11,650 nt of DNA, taken from positions 1 through 11,650 of the forward strand of contig DNIP01000168.1 of assembly GCA_003499325.1 (NCBI GenBank), written 5' to 3'. Within the stretch, counting starts at the first letter, position 1, and each line of letters starts with the position of its first letter. Below, piece after piece: positions 1 through 6,510 of this stretch. The notes beneath the pieces are model-generated. The model was not told where the DNA came from and made no database searches. It saw only the letters and a list, made by a program, of their open reading frames with translations. The DNA is from Oscillospiraceae bacterium. GTDB lineage: Bacteria > Bacillota > Clostridia > Oscillospirales > Acutalibacteraceae. The position numbers and the translations under genes were made by a program.

Positions 1-2
1 TG

Positions 3-40
3 CCTTATCTTAATGATATTGCCCGCAAGGGAGCTTTTTT
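3..40. repeat. Right-hand end of a palindromic repeat followed by a T-tract
   Basis: Bases 3-19 match bases 860-876 at 15 of 17 positions (CCTTA..TAATGATAT core). Both copies are followed within about 20 bases by TTTTTT (35-40 and 895-900). This looks like the tail of a second copy of the repeat found downstream of the PAP2 gene, again next to a probable terminator T-tract. The left half lies outside the window, so the pairing cannot be confirmed. Confidence 0.45.
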
Positions 41-70
41 GACTTCTGCACAGAATCTTTACTCTAAATA

Positions 71-100
71 TTGACACCGTTCCGGGTTTTCATATATAAT
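71..100 (+). promoter_or_regulatory. Sigma-A type promoter of the PAP2 gene
   Basis: A perfect -35 TTGACA (71-76) and a perfect -10 TATAAT (95-100) are separated by 18 bp. Transcription would start near 107, giving a leader of about 85 nt before the ATG at 193. Confidence 0.75.
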
Positions 101-192
101 AAAAATGAAAAAGAATTCGGTTGAGATTGCTGTGGGGAAAGCGCATAGATTCTCCCCTCGCAACGACTATTTGAATCATTACGGAGCAAATT

Positions 193-732
193 ATGTTTCA
201 TAAACTGCGTGAGCTGGACAAGCGGGTCGTCAAGCGGATGTCCGAGATCCACCGTCCCGTGCTGGACAGGATCATGGTGCTGTTCACCTACGCCGGAACC
301 GGCGGATTTATCTGGCTGGTCGCCTTTGTGATCCCCTTTCTGATCACACGGCGCTACCGCGAGACCAGCGTGATATTGACCGCGGCGCTGGGCGTGAACT
401 ACCTGATCGGCGAGGTGCTGATCAAGAAATCCGTCGGCCGCGACCGCCCGTCCACATGGATCTCTGACGAAGATATGAAAATCAATAAGCCCAAGGATCA
501 CTCCTTCCCCTCGGGACACAGCGCCTCGTCCTTCTGCGCCTTTACGGTCACGGCATGGTGCTGTCCCCCTTGGATCTGGATCCCTGCGCTGCTGCTGGCG
601 GGCGCGATCGCGTTCTCGCGCATGTACCTGAGGGTGCACTACCTGACCGACGTGCTGGGCGGCATTGTGCTGGGGGTCATCGACGGAAGTCTGGTCACGC
701 TGATCTTCAAGGCGTTCGTCTTCAAGGGTTAA
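193..732 (+). CDS. PAP2-family membrane phosphatase (undecaprenyl-diphosphatase/lipid phosphatase type)
   Basis: A 179-residue integral membrane protein with all three signature motifs of the PAP2 acid phosphatase superfamily. Motif 1 is K79-x5-R85-P86 (KSVGRDRP). Motif 2 is P106-S-G-H109-S. Motif 3 is S142-R143 to H149 and D153 (SRMYLRVHYLTD). H149 should be the nucleophile that forms the phosphohistidine, with H109 as general acid. Hydrophobic segments around residues 33-52, 57-75, 115-140 and 155-175 fit the usual multi-pass fold, with the active site at the outer membrane face. The likely substrate is a lipid (pyro)phosphate such as undecaprenyl diphosphate in cell-wall carrier recycling; the substrate cannot be read from the sequence. 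The start is supported by CGGAG (182-186), 6 nt before the ATG. A consensus promoter lies upstream and a terminator follows the stop, so it appears monocistronic. Confidence 0.9.
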   Translation: MFHKLRELDKRVVKRMSEIHRPVLDRIMVLFTYAGTGGFIWLVAFVIPFLITRRYRETSVILTAALGVNYLIGEVLIKKSVGRDRPSTWISDEDMKINKPKDHSFPSGHSASSFCAFTVTAWCCPPWIWIPALLLAGAIAFSRMYLRVHYLTDVLGGIVLGVIDGSLVTLIFKAFVFKG

Positions 733-738
733 AAGCAA

Positions 739-900
739 ACATCCTGTTGCAAACCCAATGTCATTATGTTAAGGAAATTGTATCTCGCTGACGCTCGGTC
801 AGTTCATGCAATTCCTCAGTCACCATTCGGTGACAGCTCCCTTTACCAAAAGGAGCCTTCCTTAACATAATGATATCGGTTGCAAAACAGGGTGTTTTTT
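739..900 (+). terminator. Probable PAP2 terminator whose loop holds a palindromic repeat
   Basis: ACATCCTGTT (739-748) can pair with AACAGGGTGT (886-895) over 10 bp with one G-T pair. GCAAACC (749-755) continues against GGTTGC (878-883) with a bulge. The right arm runs into TTTTTT at 895-900. This is the layout of an intrinsic terminator, except that about 100 bp of repeat sits between the arms. Terminator function is inferred. Confidence 0.5.
761..873. repeat. Cloverleaf-forming palindromic repeat (MITE/REP-like)
   Basis: The outer arms 761-776 and 858-873 are a perfect 16-bp inverted repeat (TCATTATGTTAAGGAA). Three inner hairpins lie between them. The first is AATTG/CAATT (776-780/809-813), enclosing CTGAC-GCTCG-GTCAG (788-802). 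The second is GTCACC-ATTC-GGTGAC (819-834). The third is GCTCC...GGAGC (836-856). No convincing reading frame is present. Bases 3-19 look like the right end of a second copy, so the element is probably dispersed in this genome. Confidence 0.7.
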
Positions 901-953
901 CTTTGCGGAAATAAAGAACAGTTGAAAATTTTCCGTATTTTTCCGTATGGTAA

Positions 954-984
954 TTGACAAGCGCCATATTACAAATTGTATAAG
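954..984 (+). promoter_or_regulatory. Possible promoter in the AT-rich spacer
   Basis: TTGACA (954-959) is followed by TATAAG (979-984) at a long 19-bp spacing, or by TGTATA (977-982) at 17 bp. If active it would give the 1368 gene a leader of nearly 380 nt, or drive a noncoding transcript. AT-rich DNA yields such matches easily. Confidence 0.3.
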
Positions 985-994
985 AAAATCACCT

Positions 995-1134
995 TTATTC
1001 ACAAAAAGAAGATAGGATAATTCTGTTAAAAAAATTATGGAAAACTATGAAAACTCATAAAAACGCAGGATTTATTAGTCGATTTGAGCCTTTTAAGCCT
1101 TGAGTTATTCCACTTATCCACAGAGTTATCAACA
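995..1134 (+). other. DnaA-box cluster
   Basis: Three 9-mers on one strand resemble the DnaA box TTATNCACA: TTATTCACA (995-1003, exact match), TTATCCACA (1114-1122, the high-affinity form) and TTATCAACA (1126-1134, one mismatch). The last two start 12 bp apart. They lie in the most AT-rich part of the window. Possible roles are an origin-like element, a DnaA titration or regulatory site, or DnaA control of a neighbour. Neither dnaA nor the usual origin neighbours (dnaN, rpmH, rnpA) are in the window. Confidence 0.5.
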
Positions 1135-1367
1135 TTTTTATTGAAAAATACGAATAATACAGAATGTATAATTTCTTTAAATAATTATTATTTGAAAATA
1201 TAAGTCTCCCGTTTCGATCGCTCCGTTGAGGAATAGTGTACAAGGCGGCTTTCATATCATATTACCGACTGCTCATCGCCTTTGAACGTAAAGGATGATC
1301 GGTTGCGATCACAAAGGCTCGGTACGCCGCGCCCTTCGTGATGACGGCTTGATATAGGGGGGATCGT

Positions 1368-1925
1368 ATGGATAAGAGGGCTGTCGCGCTGTCGGAGGCG
1401 GCAGGGTGCGCCGTGATCTACTGCGCCGCCGTGCTGCTGCACTATGTCTATCCGCTGAGCAGGGGCGCCGCGCTGAGCATCGTGTTCGGCTCCGTCAACG
1501 AGAGCGTATGGGAGCACACCAAGATCTTTGCCGCGCCCTATCTCGGCTGGGCGCTGATACAGCTTTGCTGGCTGAGGGTACATTTTCGGCAGTATGTCGT
1601 CTCGAAGGTGATCGGGCTCTACCTGATGGCAGGCATGATCATCGGCGCGTCCTGTCTCCTCTCGCTGTTCACGGAGCAAAACATCTTCTGGCTCGATATC
1701 GCCGTGTCCCTGATCACGGTGATCACGGCGCAGGCGGCGTCCTGCCGTCTGGAGACCGACGAAAATCGGCTGTCGGAATACTTTTTGCCCGCATTGATGC
1801 TGTTGATGCTGTATTACCTGATGTTCTTTTCGTTCACGATTTTCCCGCCGAAAACAGACCTGTTCCGCGACCCTGTCAGCGGCGGATTCGGGATCGTGGA
1901 GAGAATCGCCGAAAAAGAGCGGTGA
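1368..1925 (+). CDS. DUF6512-like multi-pass membrane protein
   Basis: A 185-residue protein of unknown function. It is strongly hydrophobic, with about five membrane-spanning segments near residues 10-30, 54-70, 80-103, 108-125 and 141-163. Between the first two lies a conserved-looking polar stretch, GSVNESVWEHTKI (41-53), which I recognise as the hallmark of a small clostridial membrane family (DUF6512). The assignment is from memory of that motif. The E/H pair there could bind a ligand or metal, but nothing shows this. The C-terminus is short and charged (EKER). The start follows a G-rich ribosome binding site (AGGGGGG, about 1354-1360), 7 nt before the ATG. It stands alone between a long AT-rich spacer and rlmB, so context gives no function. 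Confidence 0.75.
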   Translation: MDKRAVALSEAAGCAVIYCAAVLLHYVYPLSRGAALSIVFGSVNESVWEHTKIFAAPYLGWALIQLCWLRVHFRQYVVSKVIGLYLMAGMIIGASCLLSLFTEQNIFWLDIAVSLITVITAQAASCRLETDENRLSEYFLPALMLLMLYYLMFFSFTIFPPKTDLFRDPVSGGFGIVERIAEKER

Positions 1926-1941
1926 CGATCGTATAATTTCT

Positions 1942-1975
1942 GCTTCATTTTTCGCTTTTATTCTTGCGAAGAAGC
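1942..1975 (+). other. Hairpin downstream of the DUF6512-like gene
   Basis: GCTTC (1942-1946) with TTCGC (1951-1955) pairs to GCGAA-GAAGC (1966-1975), leaving ATTT as an internal bulge. No T-run follows, so it is a poor intrinsic terminator. It may be a 3' end stabiliser or part of the rlmB upstream region. Confidence 0.35.
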
Positions 1976-1993
1976 AAAGCCACCTACTATATA

Positions 1994-2015
1994 TGGTATA
2001 CTGTATTGGTATAAG
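1994..2015 (+). promoter_or_regulatory. Possible extended -10 promoter(s) for rlmB
   Basis: TGG-TATACT (1994-2002) and TGG-TATAAG (2007-2015) both fit the TGN-TATAAT extended -10 pattern. No good -35 hexamer is seen at 17 bp for either. They lie 27-48 bp before the preferred start codon. Confidence 0.35.
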
Positions 2016-2041
2016 TACGATTATGATGTGTAGGTATGCCT

Positions 2042-2797
2042 ATGAATAACGAAAAGAATCAGCCGTATCAGAACGACGAGCTGTTGATCGGGCGCAACCC
2101 TGTTGCCGAAGCGCTCAGCGCGGGACGCTCGATCATCAAGGTGATGGTCGCCAAGGGCAACCAATCGGGCGCCGCGGTGGAGATCACCGCCAAAGCAAAG
2201 AAAGCCGGCATCCCCGTGCAGGAGGTCGAGCGCAAAAAGCTGGACTTCATGACGGGCGGCGCGGCGCATCAGGGGATCGCGGCGCTGTGCGCGATGAAGG
2301 AGTATGCCTCTGTGGAGGACATCCTCTCCCTCGCCGAAGAGCGCGGTGAGCCGCCCTTTATCATCATCCTCGATGAGATCGAGGATCCGCACAACCTGGG
2401 CGCGATCATCCGATCGGCGGAGTGCGTCGGCGCACACGGCGTCATCATCAAGAAACGCCGCAACGCGGGACTGACCTATACCGCCTACAAGGCCTCCGCG
2501 GGCGCGCTCGAATACCTGCCGGTCGCCAGAGTGACCAATATCGCGGACACCATCGACGACCTAAAGCGCCGCAACATCTGGATCTACGGCGCGGACATGA
2601 ACGGCGAGGATTACCGCAAAACCGATTTTAGCGGCGGCGCGGCGCTGGTCATCGGCAACGAGGGCAAGGGAATCTCCCGCCTCGTGCGCGAGAAATGCGA
2701 CGTGATCGTCTCCCTGCCGATGAAGGGCAGGATCAACTCCCTCAACGCCTCGGTAGCCGCAGGCATCCTGATGTACAAGGTAGCTGAAAGCAGATAA
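2042..2797 (+). CDS. rlmB: 23S rRNA (guanosine-2'-O-)-methyltransferase RlmB, SpoU/TrmH family
   Basis: A 251-residue SPOUT methyltransferase. RlmB methylates the 2'-OH of a conserved 23S rRNA guanosine (G2251 in E. coli numbering) using S-adenosylmethionine. The N-terminal substrate-binding domain (about 14-90) starts with the typical LIGRNPVAEAL and carries HQGIAAL. The C-terminal trefoil-knot domain shows all three SpoU motifs. Motif 1 is DEIEDPHNLGAIIRSAE with N118 and catalytic R124. Motif 2 is VIGNEGKGIS with N206 and E207. Motif 3 is LPMKGRINSLNASVAA with S233 and N235. An in-frame ATG at 2036 is only one base after AGG (2032-2034), whereas the ATG at 2042 is 7 bases after it, so 2042 is preferred. 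In many Firmicutes rlmB sits beside cysS and mrnC; here it stands alone. A related tRNA TrmH is less likely given the N-terminal domain. Confidence 0.93.
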   Translation: MNNEKNQPYQNDELLIGRNPVAEALSAGRSIIKVMVAKGNQSGAAVEITAKAKKAGIPVQEVERKKLDFMTGGAAHQGIAALCAMKEYASVEDILSLAEERGEPPFIIILDEIEDPHNLGAIIRSAECVGAHGVIIKKRRNAGLTYTAYKASAGALEYLPVARVTNIADTIDDLKRRNIWIYGADMNGEDYRKTDFSGGAALVIGNEGKGISRLVREKCDVIVSLPMKGRINSLNASVAAGILMYKVAESR

Positions 2798-2804
2798 CAT
2801 ATTG

Positions 2805-2823
2805 GGTTAACGGTGAACGGTGA
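2805..2823 (+). repeat. TTAACGGTGAACGG-type short repeat, single copy
   Basis: GGTTAACGG then TGAACGGTGA lies just after the rlmB stop. The same module occurs several times at 8929-8962 and inverted at 9084-9115. It is a dispersed intergenic repeat; no function can be read. Confidence 0.55.
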
Positions 2824-2849
2824 TCGAAAATGCTGTCGCGTTTTCGATC
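2822..2849 (+). other. Hairpin after rlmB
   Basis: GATCGAAAA (2822-2830) pairs perfectly with TTTTCGATC (2841-2849) around a 10-nt loop. No T-run follows. It may end or stabilise the rlmB transcript, or be the first hairpin of the structured leader that follows. Confidence 0.45.
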
Positions 2850-2855
2850 GATATC

Positions 2856-2883
2856 AAATCGGGTGAGGGCAATATGCCCTCCC
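2856..2883 (+). repeat. Dispersed hairpin repeat, plus-strand copy
   Basis: AAATCGGGTGAGGGC, loop AATAT, then GCCCTCCC. The same 15-nt and 8-nt segments occur on the minus strand at 8987-8963 with a GAA loop. Arms are identical and loops differ, so this is a dispersed family rather than chance. Confidence 0.65.
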
Positions 2884-2888
2884 GCAAC

Positions 2889-2975
2889 TTGCCGTAAGGC
2901 AAACTTCACTCATCACGCGCAGTGCGCACATCACTTTGCTGAAATGCAAAACATCACTGTCACGCCTTGCGTGAC
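2889..2975 (+). repeat. Array of four small hairpins with recurring linkers in the leader of the 2996 gene
   Basis: Four perfect hairpins follow one another: TTGCC-GTAA-GGCAA (2889-2902), GCGC-AGT-GCGC (2917-2927), TTTGC-TGAAAT-GCAAA (2935-2950) and GTCACGC-CTT-GCGTGAC (2959-2975). The stems have unrelated sequences. The linkers are alike: ACTTCACTCATCAC, ACATCAC and ACATCACT. The array ends five bases before the AAGGAG of the next gene, so it would be the 5' leader of that mRNA. Confidence 0.7.
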
Positions 2976-2995
2976 ACATAAAGGAGATGAGAAAC

Positions 2996-5650
2996 ATGAG
3001 TATATTCCGCTGGGACAGAGGAGATAACAAGGATAAATCCGACGGTATCATCGAGCTGCCTGTCGATCATACGGCAGAGGACGAGCTGACCGATATCAAT
3101 GAAGCGGCATACGACTCATCCTCACAGTCTCTCGACAACAAGATGGAGGAGATCTACTCCACAAAAGATAAACAGGTGAAATTCCGCCGCCACCAGCCGC
3201 TCGAGGAAGAAGCGGCGGCACGGCGCAAGGAGGTCACCAAGGACGAGCTGATCCGCGGCAAGCTGGAGTTCAGCATACCCGAGAAGATCAACGCGCCCGA
3301 GGTCAAGCTCGAGCCGGAGCTCGATCCCAACGCCACCATCGCCGAGGATATCATCGAGGACGTGGTGGACGTCAAGAAGCTGCGCAACATCTATGTGCAG
3401 GATATCGACGACATCGACGTCAGCCTCGATCCCGCACAGGCGCCCGAGAAGCCTGAGCATCCCGCGGAGCATCATGAAGCCCGCCCCTCCAAGAAGCCGT
3501 CACAGCCCTACACGCCCTCGGGCGATACGATCGTGGAGACCATCCCCGTGTATCAGCATGAGGAGAGCGTGAATAAGCTCTATCTCAAGGCGGGTCGCTT
3601 CACCGAAGTGGTCGAAAGCGAATACGACGAATATCTCAAATCCACCGACCCCACCATCTCGGGGAATTATCACGCGACCAAGCCGATGGTCAGACCGCAC
3701 CAGAGCCTGCTGTATACCCTCACGCAGATTGCCGCGCGTCACAAGACCGAATCGGCACAGAAGCAGAAAAACAAAGAGATCATGCGCAACAACTTTGACG
3801 AAGAAGCGCCCAAGCCCAAGAAAAAGAAGCGCTCGCGCGTCACAAAGTTCTTCCGTGTGCTGGGCGCCGTCATCTCCTCGGGCATCACCACACCGTCCGA
3901 GGACGAGCAGATGCGCTCGATGGATTACAGCAACAACGAGGACGAGCAGTACATCTTTGACACCATCCGCCAGAATATCAAGCGGCAGCTCACCCATCTG
4001 CTGCTCGCGCTGCTGATCGGCATCGGTATGCTCGGACTGACGATCTGGGAGCGCATGGCAGGCGCGGCGACCGTCGCCGCTAACGGCGCGGGAACCGCCT
4101 TCACCTTCTGCGGGCTGTACCTGATCCTCACCTTTGCGCTGGGACTGGTGGCGCGTCACACCCTGATCGACGGACTGAAACCGTTGGCACGCTTTAAGTT
4201 TAATTGCGGCACCGTGATCTCGCTCGCGTATATCGCGTGCTTTTTACAGTGCCTTGTGTCCCTCTTTACCTGCACCTCCTTTGTCGGAGGCGACCACCAT
4301 CTGTACAGCTTTGTCGTGGCATTCGCGCTGATTCTCAACGCCACGGGCAGACTGCTGATGGCGTTGAGGGTCAAGAGCAACTTTAAATTCATCAGCGCAC
4401 ACTCCCCCGCCTATGCGGCAAAGATATATGACGACGTAGAAACAGCGCGCAGGCTGGTCAGCGGCACGACCTCCTCCAAGGGGATCATCGCCTATCAGCA
4501 TGTCACCCGCTTTTTATCGGACTTTTTGAAAATCTCCTACGCGCCCGACCCGAGTGAGGAGCTCACCGGCAAGATGGCGCCGATCGCGATCATCAGCTCC
4601 CTCGTCGTCACCATCCTCTACGCGATCATCTTCAAGAGCGTGCAGGGCGCGGTATCGGCGCTGACGGTCATGCTGTGCATCGGCATCCCGTTCACGGGTA
4701 TGCTCGCGGGCAACCTGCCCATGCTGCTGTTCAGCCGCAAGATGCTGCGCGAGGACGCGATGGTAGCCGGCTATCCGTCGGTTCGCCAGTTCTGCGACAC
4801 CAACGCCGTCATGTTCAACGCCACCGACCTCTTTCCCAACGGCTCCGTCAAGCTCGAAGAGATGTACCCCCTGCAGCAGTACAGGATCAGCGAGAACCTG
4901 CTGCTTGCCACCGCGGTACTGCGGGAGGCAAATTCGCCCATTGCGCCGGTCTTTGACGAGCTGGTGATGGAATACAACAATGTCCTGCCCTCCGTCGAGA
5001 GCGTCATGTACGAGGACAAGAGCGGCGTGGTCGGCTGGATCAAGGGCGAGCGCATCCTGATCGGCAACATGAAGCTGATGAACCGCTACCACATCACCAT
5101 CCCCACCACCGATATCCCCTTCAAGAAGCGCGGCGGCAATCTCGAGATCGCGTATGTCGCGGTCGCGGGACAAGCGGTCGCGGTGCTGGGACTGTCCTAT
5201 GAAGCGCCGGATCCCCTCAAAACGCAGATCCGGCGCGCCGAAAAAACCGGTCTTTCGTTCATCGTGAGCACCACCGACGCCAACATCACCCCCGAGCTGA
5301 TCGCGACCCGTTACGAGATCTTCTACCGTTCGGTCAAGGTCACTGCGCCGGGCTACTCCAACGTCATCGATGAAGCCACCGAGAAGGTGGAGGAGGCCTC
5401 CCGCGCCTATGTCGCGACGCGCGGCCGCATCGGCTCGCTGGCACGCGCCGTGGGCGGCTGTATCAGCGTCAAGTCCAACATCAGCCTGGGTATCGTCATC
5501 GAGATCTTCGGCATGATACTGGGTATCCTGCTGAGCGCGACCCTCGCGCTGTACGCCTCTGTAGCACGGCTGTCGATCGTCGAGCTGCTGATCTACATCG
5601 GCTTCTGGGTCGCCGCGACCCTTATTGCCGAGCTGGTCAGGCGACCATAA
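2996..5650 (+). CDS. P1-type ATPase-like membrane pseudoenzyme with a long acidic N-terminal tail
   Basis: An 884-residue protein. Residues 1-330 are a charged, mostly acidic, low-complexity cytoplasmic tail ending with a basic patch (KPKKKKRSR, 273-281). Membrane segments follow at about 332-352, 366-388, 405-430, 436-457, 527-548 and 551-579, then a 245-residue cytoplasmic part, then 830-856 and 862-881. The 4+2+2 pattern is that of P1B ATPases. P565 in CIGIP stands where the membrane CPC proline would be. Exactly 43 residues later comes AVMFNATDL, matching VFDKTGT but with the phosphorylated Asp as N608. The N-domain-like KSGVVGWIKGERILIGN (to N691) and hinge DPLK (739-742) are kept, and TTDA (759-762) stands for TGDN. 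P785-G-Y-S replaces PxDK; GDGxND is absent; the 70-residue loop 457-527 has no TGE. It should therefore not pump ions by the normal cycle. A sensory, scaffold or regulatory role is a guess. Start: AAGGAG (2981-2986) is 9 nt before ATG 2996; an ATG at 2987 abuts the ribosome site. Confidence 0.7.
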   Translation: MSIFRWDRGDNKDKSDGIIELPVDHTAEDELTDINEAAYDSSSQSLDNKMEEIYSTKDKQVKFRRHQPLEEEAAARRKEVTKDELIRGKLEFSIPEKINAPEVKLEPELDPNATIAEDIIEDVVDVKKLRNIYVQDIDDIDVSLDPAQAPEKPEHPAEHHEARPSKKPSQPYTPSGDTIVETIPVYQHEESVNKLYLKAGRFTEVVESEYDEYLKSTDPTISGNYHATKPMVRPHQSLLYTLTQIAARHKTESAQKQKNKEIMRNNFDEEAPKPKKKKRSRVTKFFRVLGAVISSGITTPSEDEQMRSMDYSNNEDEQYIFDTIRQNIKRQLTHLLLALLIGIGMLGLTIWERMAGAATVAANGAGTAFTFCGLYLILTFALGLVARHTLIDGLKPLARFKFNCGTVISLAYIACFLQCLVSLFTCTSFVGGDHHLYSFVVAFALILNATGRLLMALRVKSNFKFISAHSPAYAAKIYDDVETARRLVSGTTSSKGIIAYQHVTRFLSDFLKISYAPDPSEELTGKMAPIAIISSLVVTILYAIIFKSVQGAVSALTVMLCIGIPFTGMLAGNLPMLLFSRKMLREDAMVAGYPSVRQFCDTNAVMFNATDLFPNGSVKLEEMYPLQQYRISENLLLATAVLREANSPIAPVFDELVMEYNNVLPSVESVMYEDKSGVVGWIKGERILIGNMKLMNRYHITIPTTDIPFKKRGGNLEIAYVAVAGQAVAVLGLSYEAPDPLKTQIRRAEKTGLSFIVSTTDANITPELIATRYEIFYRSVKVTAPGYSNVIDEATEKVEEASRAYVATRGRIGSLARAVGGCISVKSNISLGIVIEIFGMILGILLSATLALYASVARLSIVELLIYIGFWVAATLIAELVRRP

Positions 5651-5667
5651 GGCACACGTGCCTTTTT
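5649..5667 (+). terminator. Intrinsic terminator overlapping the stop codon of the 2996 gene
   Basis: AAGGCA (5649-5654) pairs with TGCCTT (5659-5664) around CACG, and a five-T run covers 5663-5667. The 5' arm begins inside the TAA stop codon. It separates this gene from rpe. Confidence 0.65.
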
Positions 5668-5750
5668 CCCTTGAAACAAAACGGCTGTATCCCTGTAGGG
5701 GAGCAATCATCGCCGACCTAAACCTGCAATCACAAGTTAAGAACTCGGCG

Positions 5751-5782
5751 CAATTCATGCCGCGGCATGAATTGGCTTCGCC
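5751..5782 (+). repeat. 24-bp perfect palindrome plus adjacent hairpin in the rpe leader
   Basis: Bases 5751-5774 are a perfect palindrome with half-site CAATTCATGCCG. It is followed by GGC-TTC-GCC (5774-5782). The spacer also carries CCTGTAGGGG near 5692, a string I associate with dispersed repeats in gut Clostridia. The palindrome ends 31 bases before AAGGAG of rpe, so it lies in the rpe leader or next to its promoter. Confidence 0.6.
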
Positions 5783-5819
5783 ATGATTTACACTTTGTGC
5801 AAGAAAAGGAGAAAACCAA

Positions 5820-6470
5820 ATGTTAATTGCACCATCCCTGTTATCCTGTGATTTTTCCGTGTTCCGCGACGAGATCGTCCGTATCGATCAAGGCGGCGCG
5901 GATATCATGCACCTCGACGTCATGGACGGTCACTTTGTGCCGAACCTCACCTTTGGCGCGCCGGTCATCAAAAAGCTCAGAAAAGCGACCGAAAAGCCCT
6001 TTGACGTCCACCTGATGATCAGTGAACCGCACCGCTATATCAACGATTTTGCCGACGCGGGCGCGGACATCATCTCCTTCCACACCGAGTCCGACAGCGA
6101 CATTGACGAGACCCTGAAGCTGATCGAGGCGCGCGGGATCAAGCCCGCCCTCGCGATCAAGCCGGGCACCGCGCCCGATATCGTCCTGCCGTATCTCGAC
6201 AGGCTGTACATGGTGCTGGTGATGACGGTGGAGCCGGGCTTCGGCGGACAGAGCTTTATGCCCGATATGATGGAGAAGGTCACCTTCCTCAAAAAAGAGA
6301 TCAAGAGCCGCGGGCTCTCCACCCTGATCGAGGTGGACGGCGGCATCGCCAAGGACACCATCGCCACTGCCGCAAAGGCGGGCGTGGATATCTGCGTCGC
6401 GGGCACGGCGGTATTCGGCGCACCCGACGCGAGGGAAGCGATCGCCGAGCTGCGCGGACTGTGCGAATAA
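5820..6470 (+). CDS. rpe: Ribulose-phosphate 3-epimerase
   Basis: A 216-residue TIM-barrel enzyme of normal length. It interconverts D-ribulose 5-phosphate and D-xylulose 5-phosphate in the cytoplasmic pentose phosphate pathway. The family signatures are all present: APSLLSCDF (4-12), HLDVMDGHFVPN (31-42), DVHLM (62-66), MTVEPGFGGQSF (about 137-148) and EVDGGI (171-176). The metal-binding set is H31, D33, H64 and D173; D33 and D173 are the two catalytic acid/base aspartates. GTAVFG near the C-terminus is the phosphate-binding segment. The start is clear: AAGGAG (5806-5811) lies 8 nt before the ATG. In many Firmicutes rpe follows prpC-prkC-rsgA; here the P-type ATPase-like gene is upstream instead, separated by a terminator and a palindrome, so the two are probably transcribed separately. 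A bidirectional terminator follows. Confidence 0.96.
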   Translation: MLIAPSLLSCDFSVFRDEIVRIDQGGADIMHLDVMDGHFVPNLTFGAPVIKKLRKATEKPFDVHLMISEPHRYINDFADAGADIISFHTESDSDIDETLKLIEARGIKPALAIKPGTAPDIVLPYLDRLYMVLVMTVEPGFGGQSFMPDMMEKVTFLKKEIKSRGLSTLIEVDGGIAKDTIATAAKAGVDICVAGTAVFGAPDAREAIAELRGLCE

Positions 6471-6510
6471 CAAATCAATTTATCATAACACAACCGAAAA
6501 CGGACATAAT

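Larger units (their letters stand above)
901..1367. other. Long AT-rich intergenic region without a supported gene
   Basis: No protein gene is supported between the PAP2 terminator and the ATG at 1368. The short open frames here lack a ribosome binding site, and their translations look like AT-rich noise. The stretch from about 900 to 1210 is strikingly AT-rich beside GC-rich genes. It contains DnaA-box-like 9-mers, a possible promoter at 954-984, an isolated TATAAT at 1167-1172, and AT-only runs around 1170-1200. Bases 1210-1367 return to mixed composition and form the leader of the next gene. Confidence 0.6.

Noticed and set aside
64..738. Long leftward open frame (224 codons) opposite the PAP2 gene
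   Set aside because: It is the antisense shadow of a PAP2 gene with all motifs intact; its translation is rich in Arg, His, Asp and Gln with no family signature.
1055..1255. Leftward 66-codon frame in the AT-rich spacer
   Set aside because: No Shine-Dalgarno before its ATG; the Ile/Leu/Tyr/Lys-rich content follows from AT-rich DNA, and it covers the DnaA-box region.
2805..2975. CRISPR array in the repetitive leader
   Set aside because: The self-complementary stems differ and the alike parts are only 7-14 nt linkers. There is no constant repeat of 24 or more bases, no even spacers and no cas gene.
2889..2975. Known riboswitch or T-box in the leader of the 2996 gene
   Set aside because: The consecutive simple hairpins do not show the conserved cores of classes I can recognise, and no terminator/antiterminator pair is visible.
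4514..5758. Leftward open frame of 414 codons opposite the P-type ATPase-like gene
   Set aside because: Low-complexity Asp/Arg/Gly/His/Gln-rich translation typical of antisense frames in GC-rich genes; the sense frame has membrane segments, a ribosome site and family motifs.
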